From: Batillaria attramentaria
Taxonomy: Eukaryota; Mollusca; Gastropoda; Batillariidae
Reading direction: 5' to 3'
DNA: 64,000 nucleotides
NCBI GenBank assembly: GCA_018292915.2
Contig: JACVVK020000471.1
Location: 462,351 to 526,350, forward strand
The notes under the pieces were generated by a model, which was not told where the DNA came from, searched no databases, and was given only the letters and a program-made list of their open reading frames with translations. Positions 1 through 9,690 of this stretch are shown piece by piece. Every line of letters starts with the position of its first letter. Within the stretch, counting starts at the first letter, position 1. The translations under genes were made by a program, and so were the position numbers.

Positions 1-467
1 TACTGCTGTTGTTGTTGTTGTTGTAGTTGTTGCTGCTGCTGCTGTTGTTCTTTCTGTTGTTGTCAGTAGCACCGCCCACACTGCCGTTCTTACAAAACTG
101 TGCAAAACTGATTTCAACATTGTATTCAGGACGACTGATGACAGGCACAAAGTCACTTGTCTATACGACGTCCTGACTTGTGACTGACAATATCGATATA
201 CTCTGCAAATATATTCCGCCTTGCTTTTCTTCCTTATAAACCGAATGACATTAGAGACTACATATCGGGAAGGTCGTGGGTACTTATAATTTGATTGTTA
301 ATGGCTATTTCTATGGTCGCACAACTGTGTACGAGTGGTGTCGCAAAATCGTTTCCACGGGCACTGTACGACAACCAGTAAACGTGAAGCGAATTTGTCT
401 TTTACGTTTCGTGTGAGTGTTTCTGTTTCGTTGATAGCAATAATATGGCATGGATACAGTTAGTATA
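1..467. repeat. segmental duplication, copy 1 (left part)
   Basis: Non-coding sequence that recurs almost unchanged at about 20215-20680, starting with a (TTG/TGC)n tract and continuing through shared text such as gcaaaactgatttcaacatt. The other copy lacks the 2.3-kb transposon that follows here, so the two copies define an empty and a filled site. I see no gene in it. Confidence 0.8.
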
Positions 468-978
468 CAGTCGGGCCCGCTTAAAAGGGGCTCGGTTATA
501 AGGAACCTCTTTTATAAGGAGCAAAAAAGAAATCCCCGATTTACATTGTTCTTTGTTATGACTTACGAAAACTCGCTTAGAAGGAGCTCGGTTATACGAT
601 ACCTCGCTTATTAGGAGTGAAAAATTAGGCCCCAAATCGGCCCTGAGTCTGGTTATAAGGAGTGCCGATAGCACCGGGTTCAAACCGAAAGTAGGTCGAG
701 TTATTTCATTAGTCCTATTTGGGGAGAGTTAATATCCGTCTGTGCTTCCGCAGAAACTTCCGTTCATCGCTACATGCGCTCGATTTTGGATGCAGAAGCG
801 AAAATGTCTGAACGCGAGAAAAACAGAACGAAGGAACTAATAAAGGAACATTGGCCGGTTATTCATCATTTTAGTTCCAGAAATCCAAGGATTACGCCTA
901 GTTTGAAAGGGAGTTCAACAGAAGGTCTAGGTCTAAGTATGGTGAACGAAAACAACAGCAACACACGCACGTCCACAC

Positions 979-991
979 AGACGTACACACG

Positions 992-1056
<65 letters not shown>
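979..1056. repeat. (AC)n microsatellite
   Basis: A run of CA dinucleotides inside the pogo-like element, followed by a C-rich then CT-rich tract to about 1240. Open frames across it are repeat artefacts. Confidence 0.95.
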
Positions 1057-1059
<3 letters not shown>

Positions 1060-1340
1060 GGGCGACCGACCCCCCCCCCCCCCCCGACCCCCGCCCGGCT
1101 CCTCTCTCTCTGACTCTCTCTCTCTCTCTCTCTCAGTTTCCCCCCTCCTCCTCTCTCTCCTTCTCTCTCCCTCCCTCCCCCACCCAACCCCCCCCTCTCC
1201 CTCTCTCTCTCTATCGCGCGCGCGCGCACTCACACACACACACACTTTGACACAGCATGATTGACTTTCGGTTTGGGGCTGCTGTCCTGTTCTGTCAACA
1301 AGCAAGTAGTGGGGAACGCTGGGATGAGCCGCGCGCGCGC

Positions 1341-1377
<37 letters not shown>

Positions 1378-1600
1378 GGTCGATCCCTTCTTGCTTAACC
1401 TTTACCGACGACCCCTAAGAACTTCCCCATCCGCCGAATGTCTGTAAGAAAGTCACCCATGGTTTTTAGAGAGGCAAGTTTCTGATTTGACGACTGTGGG
1501 TAACTTCATCGCCCATATATGACTGCAGCAAAATGCACTGTTTAACAATTCATAGTCGTGAAACAATGACTGTGGGTGACTTTGTCACCCAAAGTTTTTC

Positions 1601-1791
1601 CGCATAAGAAAGGCAGTGATAGCTGAGGAGTTGGGCGTTCCCTTTTCCACCCTCTGCAACATCTGGAGAGATCGACAGAAATACGTAAACAATGTTGCCA
1701 GAGGAACCGAGGATCTATCGCGGAAACGGTCACGCACTGCTAAACTGGAAACTGTGGATGAAAATCTGCTTAAATGGTTTCCAGATTCAAG
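1601..1791 (+). pseudogene. transposase fragment, CENP-B/Tigger N-terminal helix-turn-helix
   Basis: One open stretch reads IAEELGVPFSTLCNIW, then a basic segment with LSRKRSRTAKLETVDENLL. This is the typical spacing of the psq/CENP-B N-terminal DNA-binding region of pogo-superfamily transposases. It ends at a splice-donor-like AG|GTAAGG at 1791, followed by GCT repeats. The DDE catalytic part is absent downstream, so this is a fragment inside the 468-2758 transposon. Family recognition is from motif memory, not a search. Confidence 0.65.
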
Positions 1792-2758
1792 GTAAGGCTG
1801 CTGCTGCTGCTGCTTGTTGTTGTTGTTGTTCTTCTTCTTCTTCTATTGAAAAACAGACTGACCTTCAAGACACTATTGTTGTTATTCTCACAAGAAAGTG
1901 AAATTAAGCCAATGACACAGGCCCTGTTTTTTTCCTTCTATTTCATTTTTATGATAAGCGTATTGATCCTAGTGAGAAATAATGTGTGCGTTTTATGTTT
2001 TTTGTTTTTTTTAATAAAGGAATGTAATTTGAAGGTGAAAATAGCCACTCGAGTATTTTGTCCTTATGTTTGTTATGTGTTGTACATGTATGAATGGAGG
2101 TGTGGGTGTGGCTGCATTGATATGTAAGGTTTTGAAGGGGCTGTTATCGTGCTGTTTTTCAGTATCACTGTATCAAGTTCCCTTTGACTGAATGGAGACC
2201 AGGGCCCGTCTTGTAGTGTTTGTTGTCCTGTTGTGTCACTGTGCTATCAACAAAACTTTTTTTTACCACCGCAACAAACTCATCGCTGGCGTTACATATA
2301 CAGAGAGGAAGATTTTCTTCTTATTGAGAGTTCAGGGGCCCCGCGGTCGTTCCGCTAGACTCACATGAGTTTGACTTGTGTGGCATTATTTACCTGCCAC
2401 AAGGGCAGTCGCAAGCTGTCTTCTAAGTACTGTTATATTGGTTTGAAAACCAAAAGAAGTTGAAGGGAGACGGAAATGGAGAAAAAAAATGGCCGAAGAA
2501 ACAAAACAGAGAGGAACAAATTACTGTTGTTCCATAGACATGAGCCTAAAGGGGCATTGATTTTCAATCCGCTGTGCGAGAGAGAAGAGAGAGAGAAGAA
2601 GAATTGCTGATACTGACACCGAAAAAATGCAGAAGCCCGCTTATCAGGTAGTTGGGCTTGGGTTACTCCTTATATCCGAGAACTCCGTTATAAGGAACCT
2701 CGGTTATAAGGAGTAAAACATTTGGTCCCCGAGCACTCCTTATAAGCGGGCCCTACTG

Positions 2759-4380
2759 TAGTGCAGTGTAGAGGGGAAGAAAGAACACCATTTTCCGTTA
2801 GGCCTTCTCTATCTCTCTTGTAGAGTATATCCTCCTCTCCCCTTTGGTCAGTTAATTACTTTTGCAGACGGCAGCAGGTAAAACCGCACAGGCTGACCCC
2901 CCCCCCCCCTCCCCTTAGGGCCAGTCCTTCTAGAGCCAGCCACGGGCCGCCGGGTTCAGCATAATTATGGCACACATAACAGTACCAAGCGCCGCCCTTG
3001 TATGTGTCCTTTTTTTTTTTTTTTTAAATAGAAACTGCTCGTGCCTGGCTTGAATTGACTTGAACCAGTCTCTGACTCTCTGAAGGCACTTGACCCGTCT
3101 GTGGAACCGCTCTCGAGGGTATATAACGAGCACGATTTCTCGGCTCGGCTCGGCTGGCTAGGTTTTACCCCTAGCCCAGAAACGTCCGTGAGGCTTCTCC
3201 TCTCGGAGAGGCTCCATGCTTCCGAGAGTCGAGTGAAGTCCGGACTCACGAGGTCTAGGTCACAAGTTGAGCGAGTTGCCCCTCTAGACCCAACGCTCTT
3301 CTTGTTCAAGATTCACGAGCTGAGGTCCGACTCTAGTTTGTTGACTGTCCGAACTATTGTCAAGCCATGTTATGAGATAGTAACTCGTCATAGGGGTAGG
3401 TGAGTGGGTGTTTGGGGGTTTAACGTCCTTTTCCACCACATGGGGTGATATCAAAGACGGGGCAACGATGAAAAAGCCAGCACAAATATTTGGCCCCAGC
3501 CGGGATCGAACTCACGACCCGAGCATTAGAAGTCCAACGCTCTACCATTCGACCACCCCCCGGCTCCCCGTAACTCGTCATAGAGTGATGGGCTTCTTCT
3601 GTTGTTGAAGGTTCAAGCTGAAGCGACGTCCGCGAGATTTCTCCATCGTAGAGGCTTAAGTGCCTCCGAAAGCGATTGAGGTCCGGGCGAAACTCACTCT
3701 CGTTGAATGGTCTGAGAATCCGGAGCCGTGAACGTGGCATTTTCCCTTTCGTGATTTAGATCACACCCTCTCTCTCTCTCTTTCTCGCATGAGTTTAAAA
3801 GTAATTATTCTCACGCAAATCCCCCCCCCCCCTCTCTCTCTCTCTCTCTTGCGTGAAAACTAAGATCCCCCCCCCCCCCCCACCTAGTCAGACCCAGGTC
3901 CGAACTCAGCGCACAGGAAGGCCCGCCTGGGAAGGATGAAAGCTTCCAACACTGGATTAGATGGGATTGTAGGCAGTTCGACTTAGTATGGCTTTCCGTG
4001 TTCTCTCTGACAGCCTAATTTTTCAGGTTTCCATTCGACTTTTTTTTTTTAATTTATATTTTATTTTTATTTTTTTTTATTCATTCGACTTAGTACTTAG
4101 TGGTATTCTCCTCTTGGAAATTTAGCCTGACATATATTTTCTGTCAAACGAATTCACGTTAGTGTTGTCTTTTTCTGTTAACTAGTTCTCGCCTTTATGT
4201 ATGTGAAGTTGGACCGTTAATTCAACCCGGAACCTGACCTTAGTTCCAGCTTTAAGTTAAGCGTGTGCCTGAGAGTGGATGCGTGCGTGAGTGACTGAGG
4301 CATTGCAACCTGAGCTACCACTGCACGAACACGAACACTACACCAGAACTAAATGCGAGCGCTACAAACGTATAACCATG
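2759..4380. other. non-coding spacer upstream of receptor A1
   Basis: Parts of this stretch match 20680-21060 (text around cattttccgttaggcct and tctcgcctttatgtatgtga), so it belongs to the same segmental duplication as 1-467. The intervening 2890-4140 is absent from the other copy and contains a minus-strand SINE, T-rich tracts and C-runs. I see no coding exon. Confidence 0.6.
3408..3573 (-). mobile_element. tRNA-derived SINE copy 1
   Basis: Read on the minus strand it starts with a tRNA-like head (ggtcgaatggtagagcgttg, then gagttcgatcccggc, matching polymerase III A and B boxes). It continues with a conserved body (gccccgtctttgatatcacc, then ggaaaaggacgttaaaccc). Six copies and some fragments of the same unit occur in the window on both strands. 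The anticodon arm is degenerate, so it is a SINE rather than a functional tRNA. Confidence 0.8.
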
Positions 4381-4634
4381 TGAAAATATGTTAACATTTT
4401 AATCCGTCGCTAGATATCCATCAGATGTATGTCTCTTTGCAAAACTGAAGCTCGCAATATGAAACAGTCCACGCTGATGACAAAAGACATCCACAAAACA
4501 CATTTACGAGTATTCCCGAAAGTTTGGCTAGAAAGTGTTTATCAAGATGAATCTAATATGTACAGGGATAGCACTGATGGAGAGAACCAGTGATGAAATG
4601 ATTCCTGTTTACTTTCTTTCAGCTCGTCGGCATC

Positions 4635-6054
4635 ATGCAGTTGATGAACCTCTTTGGTTTGTGGATGGTGTTAACATCTGCTTGGGAAACGAACGTTTCT
4701 GTTCTTGGTGGCAAGTGTGGTTTTCAGTCTCGAAAATATGATAATAATATTGTAGATTTACTGTTTAGACATGGATGCTCATTTCGTTCAGTGTTACATG
4801 TGTAAGGATATTTACAGCAAGGAGAACATTCATTCTGTGGCGTCATGAACAAGGAAAAACACAGGGGTGTATGTGTGTGTGTGTTTGTGTGTGTGTGTGT
4901 GGGGGGGGGGGGGTGTACTGCTTTGGATTCACCTTGTCTGCATTCCATGAGGTATTGCTCTGTATTGCACTATCACTGATTCCTGACGTCTATAGGTGTT
5001 AGTACTTGAACAATCATTACTTGTGTACAGATTCCCTGATACGATGTAATGTACCCTCAGCTACAGCAGGACAACGGACATCATTAACCTGCTACTTTCC
5101 ATACGACATAACAAAGGAGAACACAGACGTTGTCATTCAACACAGTAACAAGCAAGGACAGCTTTCAGGTTATTTGACAAAACCTCTTTTGGGCAGCAGT
5201 GGATGGGTTAAAATAATATTCGCTTGCTTACATCGTTTGCTACACGTATTTTATAGCCAGAGTGTCATATGTGAAGCAAATGATAGCAAACGATAGAGGA
5301 AAAATCGCTCGTCAGCAGAACCTTTACGTTTCTTATTGTAGCGTATGGCAAGTATCTGGACGACAGGACACCGTTTTGTTATGAACAGTGCCTACAAAGA
5401 ACAGTAACTCCTTCGTCCAGCATTCAGATACTATGATGTGAACTTAGAACTATTAGAATGATCAGGACCAGCCTGTCCTACATAACAGTCAATGCATTCA
5501 ACAATAATTCTCCATCTTCCTTGTTTCTCCTTTAGATTGTTAACACCACCACGCATAATCCACTAAGTCAGGACAGTGACACAAAGAACCCCACTGAAAA
5601 CCTTTGTTGTTCGCTACGACAAACATTGACTAATCAATATGAAACAAGCATGTACAAAGTAGCAGTACATTAGCGGATGTATACAGTTCCACAAGTCAGC
5701 TTCATCATACAAATATCACGTAGCCAGCACAGATACATTTACAGCAAGCACTAGCGCAGTGTTCGTGCATACCTGGTGATTTCTAAAATAAGTAGGTTTC
5801 ATGATATGGATTTATTTACTTTGTTAATAACATTTTTTTATATTTCTGTTTGTGTTAGAAATAGCTTCCTGTCTTTGGCTTACCAGTGAACGCCCCACGT
5901 GCAAAACAGACCCTGGGTATTTCATTGAAGGAACACTTAGCAGGAACCTTACCGTGAGAATAGTTTCAGCAACGGAACAACACGAGGGCAGTTACCTTTG
6001 TCTACCTGTGCCATCAGACCTATCTGATTCCGAACCATGTGATTTCACTCTAAA

Positions 6055-6133
<79 letters not shown>

Positions 6134-6141
6134 ACTCTAAA

Positions 6142-6219
<78 letters not shown>

Positions 6220-7261
6220 TAAGAATTTGAAACAGTATTCCGTTATTATTTTCTACGCCTGTTATTATTATCAGTGCAGATCTTAGTTACTGATAGTAGA
6301 GAAAGTGGCAAAACAATAAAAACACTAAGCTAATCAGTCTATGCGGGGTTTTTTGTTTGTTTTGTTGTATGTTTGTTTGTTTGTTTGTTTTCTGCAGAAG
6401 CTATTTTCAAGAAAACTACAGAGAGTACCCCTGTGTATTCAGTGCCATCAACAGAACAAAAGAATATCACCACAGATGATGAGAAGGAAGGCAAGTAACA
6501 CTGGACACGATTTTTTTAATATGTGCTTGGTTCCTGTGCTAGACTTCTACTGAAGTTTTGGCACAGCTTTGTCTCAAACTATTTCACAAAAGTTCAGAGA
6601 GAACGTAATCCTGCATATGCTATTATATAAATAAACTTCGGTTCTCTACCACGATTGATAGTATATATTTAAGTTTAAGAGGCCGTGTGGTGTTTTCATG
6701 TTCAGTTGAGACAAAGATTTGGGTTTTATTTTTACTTGCGAAATCTAGTAAACATTAGGCGCAGAAGTTATCTTGAAATTGCCTTACTAAAGTAGGTAGT
6801 CCCCCACCACCACCCCTCCCCGCATGCTATTATATTCTGTTTTCGTTGTTTCTCTGTTTGTTCGTATGATCATAAATGGTTTTCCTTTTTGTCTCAGGCA
6901 AAAATGTAAATGTGATTGTCATTGTCATACCTGTTGTTCTCATCATCCTTCTACTGATGTGTGCTACCATTATATTCTTCAGGTGTCGGTAAGATTTTTC
7001 GAAAACTTCGTCTTTGTACGCTCAACTATTTGCATATTGCGTTGGTGAACAATAGTTCGCCTGAACGTTATGTCACAACTGAAATGTGATTTTAATGTCA
7101 ATAAACAACAACAATAACAACAGATAATGACTTTAACTTTCTTCACAACTCACTGTGTGAGCTACAATTTACAAGATACATATGTCGAAGCGAAACCAGG
7201 GTTGAGATATGCTAGGAATTGTTTTTCAGCGTACTAGTGTACTAGGTCTGAGTATTTCTGC

Positions 7262-7334
<73 letters not shown>

Positions 7335-9285
7335 GGTATATATTTCCCTGTTACAATCACAACTTTTCTTTTACAAGATTTTAATTTTTCTCTAGGTCAA
7401 GAAGCAGCTCGATACGTGATTTCAATAACCGTGTCGAGTCCCATCCTCTGGTGTCAATAAGGTCGCCTCGCATGGCCATCACTGAGGCTACAAAAAACAG
7501 TGGGAAGGGTACACGAACTGTGTTGTCACACGATGAAACAGTAACGGCGAAGTTCTGCGGTACGTTAACATTAAAACATTACCACCTGGCGTAGATGTCA
7601 GTGTTTGAAATAACTAGTCGCTAACTGGTATGTTTTAATCAATTTTGTTCTTTCTTATTTTGATGGTATGTATATATTTGCATTTAGTGGTCCGAAGCAT
7701 TTATTTATCATTTATAATTGCGATATCACACCTGTGACTTTAGTGTTCCTATATGACTTTATGAATTTATTTAATGACCAAACTCATGAAATATTTTTCT
7801 TCATTTTTCGTTGCGATCGTTTATTTCAGTTACTAAAACCTTTCATGGAAGACGTCCATTTGAAAGAACGAAATTAAAGAGAAAAGAAGGAAAAGCTGTA
7901 TGTGAAGATGATTTGAGCAGGAGGTAGTTTTGAAACTCTCCCTCAGTGTTTTTTTTTTTTTTTTCTTTCGATATTTTTATTATACGAGGTCATTGTCTGT
8001 TCTTTCATTTCCAGAGGTCACACAGGAGGAGGTTTTCGGAAAGTTTGGGAAGTATATTTACAACCGCACGTTGCAGCTACTGCAGAAAACTGGTGCAGTT
8101 GTCATCACGGGGCCTGAGCGATGTGGAAAGTCTACACTTGGCCGGGCTGTGCTGGATCACTTTTCAACAATGGGATTTTACCCGCTTTTACTTGATCACC
8201 CGAATCTATGGTGGAAGAAAAAACACGACAAGAAACACGTTGTTGTGTTGGACGAGTGCAAGTTTGATGAGTGGTCAATGAGAACTGTGAAATCGATGCT
8301 TCAGGATGATCTGTGTTATATTATGTTTGTTCTAAGGTCAGATGTCATGAACAGTGAATGTAGTGGCCTTTCTACCCTTTTAAATGCTGTACCCATTGTT
8401 GATCTGGGAAAGAAAGTGCCTACAGAGACTGGACACATAAAACAGTTACTTGGTGCGTGTAAGAGTGGTGATTTGGAAGAAGTAATCACCATTCTCAGTG
8501 GCGGTGTTGATCCCAACTGGCCTGACAGAGAGGGTAAGACACCTCTACACACTGCTTGTGAACATGGCCAAACAGACATTGTCTCACATTTAATCTGGGG
8601 TGGATGCGATGTTAACTTCTATGACAAAAAGTTGCGTACGCCGCTGCACTATGCTTGTAAAGGTCTCCGACAGACCAGTGACGATGTAGCCGCCAGCGAC
8701 GATAAAGACGTATTTTCACGTCCAGAATCAAAGGACTGTCCACGAGGAACTATAGTCAAGAGTTTGATTGCATCAGGCGCACGTCTGGAAGCTGCTGATA
8801 CCGAAGGCAAGACACCACTCCATTTGGCCTGTGAAGGTGACAGCTATGAGATGGTCAAAATTCTGCTACAGGCTGGCGCAAATGTGAAGGCAAAAGACAA
8901 GAAAGGGTACACGCCACTTCACGTGACCTGTGGATACAACAACCGAGATGTCACCAAGAGTCTTGTAGACGCAAAGTCAGATGTTGAAGCGAGTGACAAC
9001 AATGGCCTTACGCCCCTTCACGTGGCTTGTGTCAATAAGGCGACAGATTCCGCGGAGATTCTGCTGAGGGCAAACGCTAGTGTTAACGCAAGGACCGATG
9101 CCGGTAAGACGCCACTTCACCTGGCCTGTTATGCAGGAAGCAAAGAGATTGTAGACATGCTGCTCGACAAGGGTGCGAATGTGGAGGCCATGGATAACAA
9201 GGGTGTGACACCTAAAGCAGACGCAAAATCGAAAAACCACGAGGATATTGCCAAAAAAGTTAGTCCAAAACATGCATATCACTGA
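4635..9285 (+). CDS. receptor A1: signal peptide, Ig-like domain, TM, P-loop NTPase, ankyrin repeats
   Basis: Exon model: 4635-4710, 5031-5168, 5859-6056, 6398-6490, 6898-6988, 7396-7559, 8015-9285. The lengths sum to 2031 nt and all phases match (676 residues). Residues 1 to about 17 form a signal peptide starting MQLMNLFGLW. About 18-137 form an Ig-like domain split over two exons, with TSLTCYF, CLW and the terminal EQHEGSYLC signature. A Thr/Ser-rich stalk follows (138-168), then one TM helix (IVIVIPVVLIILLLMCATII, about 173-194) and a basic juxtamembrane region RCRSRSS. The last exon carries a P-loop GPERCGKST (about 286-294), an acidic Walker B VVVLDEC (about 329-335) and ankyrin repeats from about 395 to the end. 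Donors of exons 1 and 4 are GC rather than GT (GCAAGT). The Ig part should be extracellular and the NTPase/ankyrin part cytosolic. Ligand and function are unknown; an innate immune or recognition receptor is inference. The least certain junction is exon 1 to 2. Confidence 0.8.
6057..6218 (+). repeat. (GT)n microsatellite at a splice donor, interrupted by a duplicated exon end
   Basis: Two (GT)n runs separated by cactctaaaag at about 6133-6143, which repeats the last bases of the Ig exon. The annotated donor is the first GT at 6057; a second possible donor lies at 6144. Confidence 0.9.
7264..7330. repeat. (AC)n microsatellite in A1 intron
   Basis: CA repeat about 65 bp upstream of the juxtamembrane exon. 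The paralogous intron of A2 carries the same repeat (36711-36760), so it predates the duplication. Confidence 0.9.
7830..7923 (+). other. alternative 94-nt cassette exon of receptor A1
   Basis: This stretch has a good acceptor (TTTATTTCAG) and donor (AG|GTAGTT) and stays open in the frame of the upstream exon (VTKTFHGRRPFERTKLKRKE...). It is not needed for the NTPase frame: exon 7396-7559 joins directly to 8015 in phase. Its length of 94 nt is not divisible by three, so inclusion shifts the frame of the last exon to a stop at 8115-8117. The product would be a membrane receptor with a short basic tail and no NTPase or ankyrins. Because the stop lies in the last exon, nonsense-mediated decay is not expected. 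The same cassette is conserved in copy A2 (37542-37635). Confidence 0.6.
8015..9285 (+). CDS. A1 terminal exon: STAND-like P-loop module plus ankyrin repeats
   Basis: A single 1.27-kb exon preceded by a TTTCATTTCCAG acceptor. It begins EVTQEEVFGKFGKYIYNRTL, resembling the approach to the P-loop in animal STAND NTPases of the nSTAND3 type, then VVITGPERCGKST (Walker A), VVVLDECKFDEW (Walker B) and IMFVLRSD (sensor-1-like). Only about 110 residues separate the P-loop from the first ankyrin, so the helical and winged-helix parts of full STAND proteins are absent. Ankyrin units show GKTPLHTACEHGQTD, RTPLHYAC, GKTPLHLACEGDS, GYTPLHVTCG, GLTPLHVACV and GKTPLHLACYAGS. One repeat carries an insertion of about 25 residues rich in Asp/Ser. 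The stop is TGA at 9283-9285. Confidence 0.88.
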
Positions 9286-9439
9286 CAGTAAATCTAGATA
9301 CCCTAGACCCGTTATAGCTTTATTTCTCCTTGTTTCATTTATTCTGGATATTTTATCGTTTGGTTTTTATTTTACTACTTTATTATCTCTTTCGAAAAAT
9401 TCATATTCCTGCTTGCTCAGGGGGACGCGCGACTAAAAC

Positions 9440-9621
9440 CTACCTATCATTTTTTTTTAAATTTTTATTTTGCTTATGGAGAATAGATGGAGGACCCGGA
9501 GAAAAACGTCCCAGTGAGCATGCCGGTAGTCAGGAAAAACTGGTATAACATAATTATTGCAGTTCTACTCGGACTCGAACTCAGGGAAGAAAATGTGGAA
9601 CAAGCAAACAACACTCTGCGC

Positions 9622-9690
<69 letters not shown>

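Larger units (their letters stand above)
468..2758. mobile_element. pogo/Tigger-like DNA transposon (degenerate)
   Basis: The element is bounded by inverted ends beginning CAGT(c/a)GGGCCCGCTT and containing repeated GGTTATAAGGA blocks, as in pogo/Tigger families. It is flanked by a TA duplication (466-467 and 2759-2760). The paralogous locus near 20683 carries the uninterrupted sequence with a single TA, which fixes the insertion point. Internally it holds a relic transposase exon (1601-1791), an (AC)n tract, C-rich and CT-rich simple sequence (about 979-1240) and an (AG)n tract (about 1345-1373). No full transposase is present, so it is not autonomous now. Confidence 0.8.

Noticed and set aside
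774..1344. Overlapping open frames of 60-160 residues on both strands
   Set aside because: They run through (AC)n, C-rich and (CT)n tracts and encode His-Thr or Cys-Val repeats; no start context or homology.
3440..3570. Possible tRNA gene
   Set aside because: A and B boxes are present, but the cloverleaf is degenerate and the unit recurs with an extra conserved body, so it is a SINE.
4635..4803. Exon 1 of A1 continuing to a donor ATGT|GTAAGG near 4800
   Set aside because: This better-looking GT donor leaves the wrong phase for exon 2, whereas the GC donor at 4711 gives a continuous Ig frame. Kept as the main alternative.
7930..8014. Extension of the NTPase/ankyrin frame upstream of 8015 (Ser, Phe-rich)
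   Set aside because: It translates the intron end and its polypyrimidine tract; the acceptor at 8014 and the phase of the upstream exon place the true exon start at 8015.
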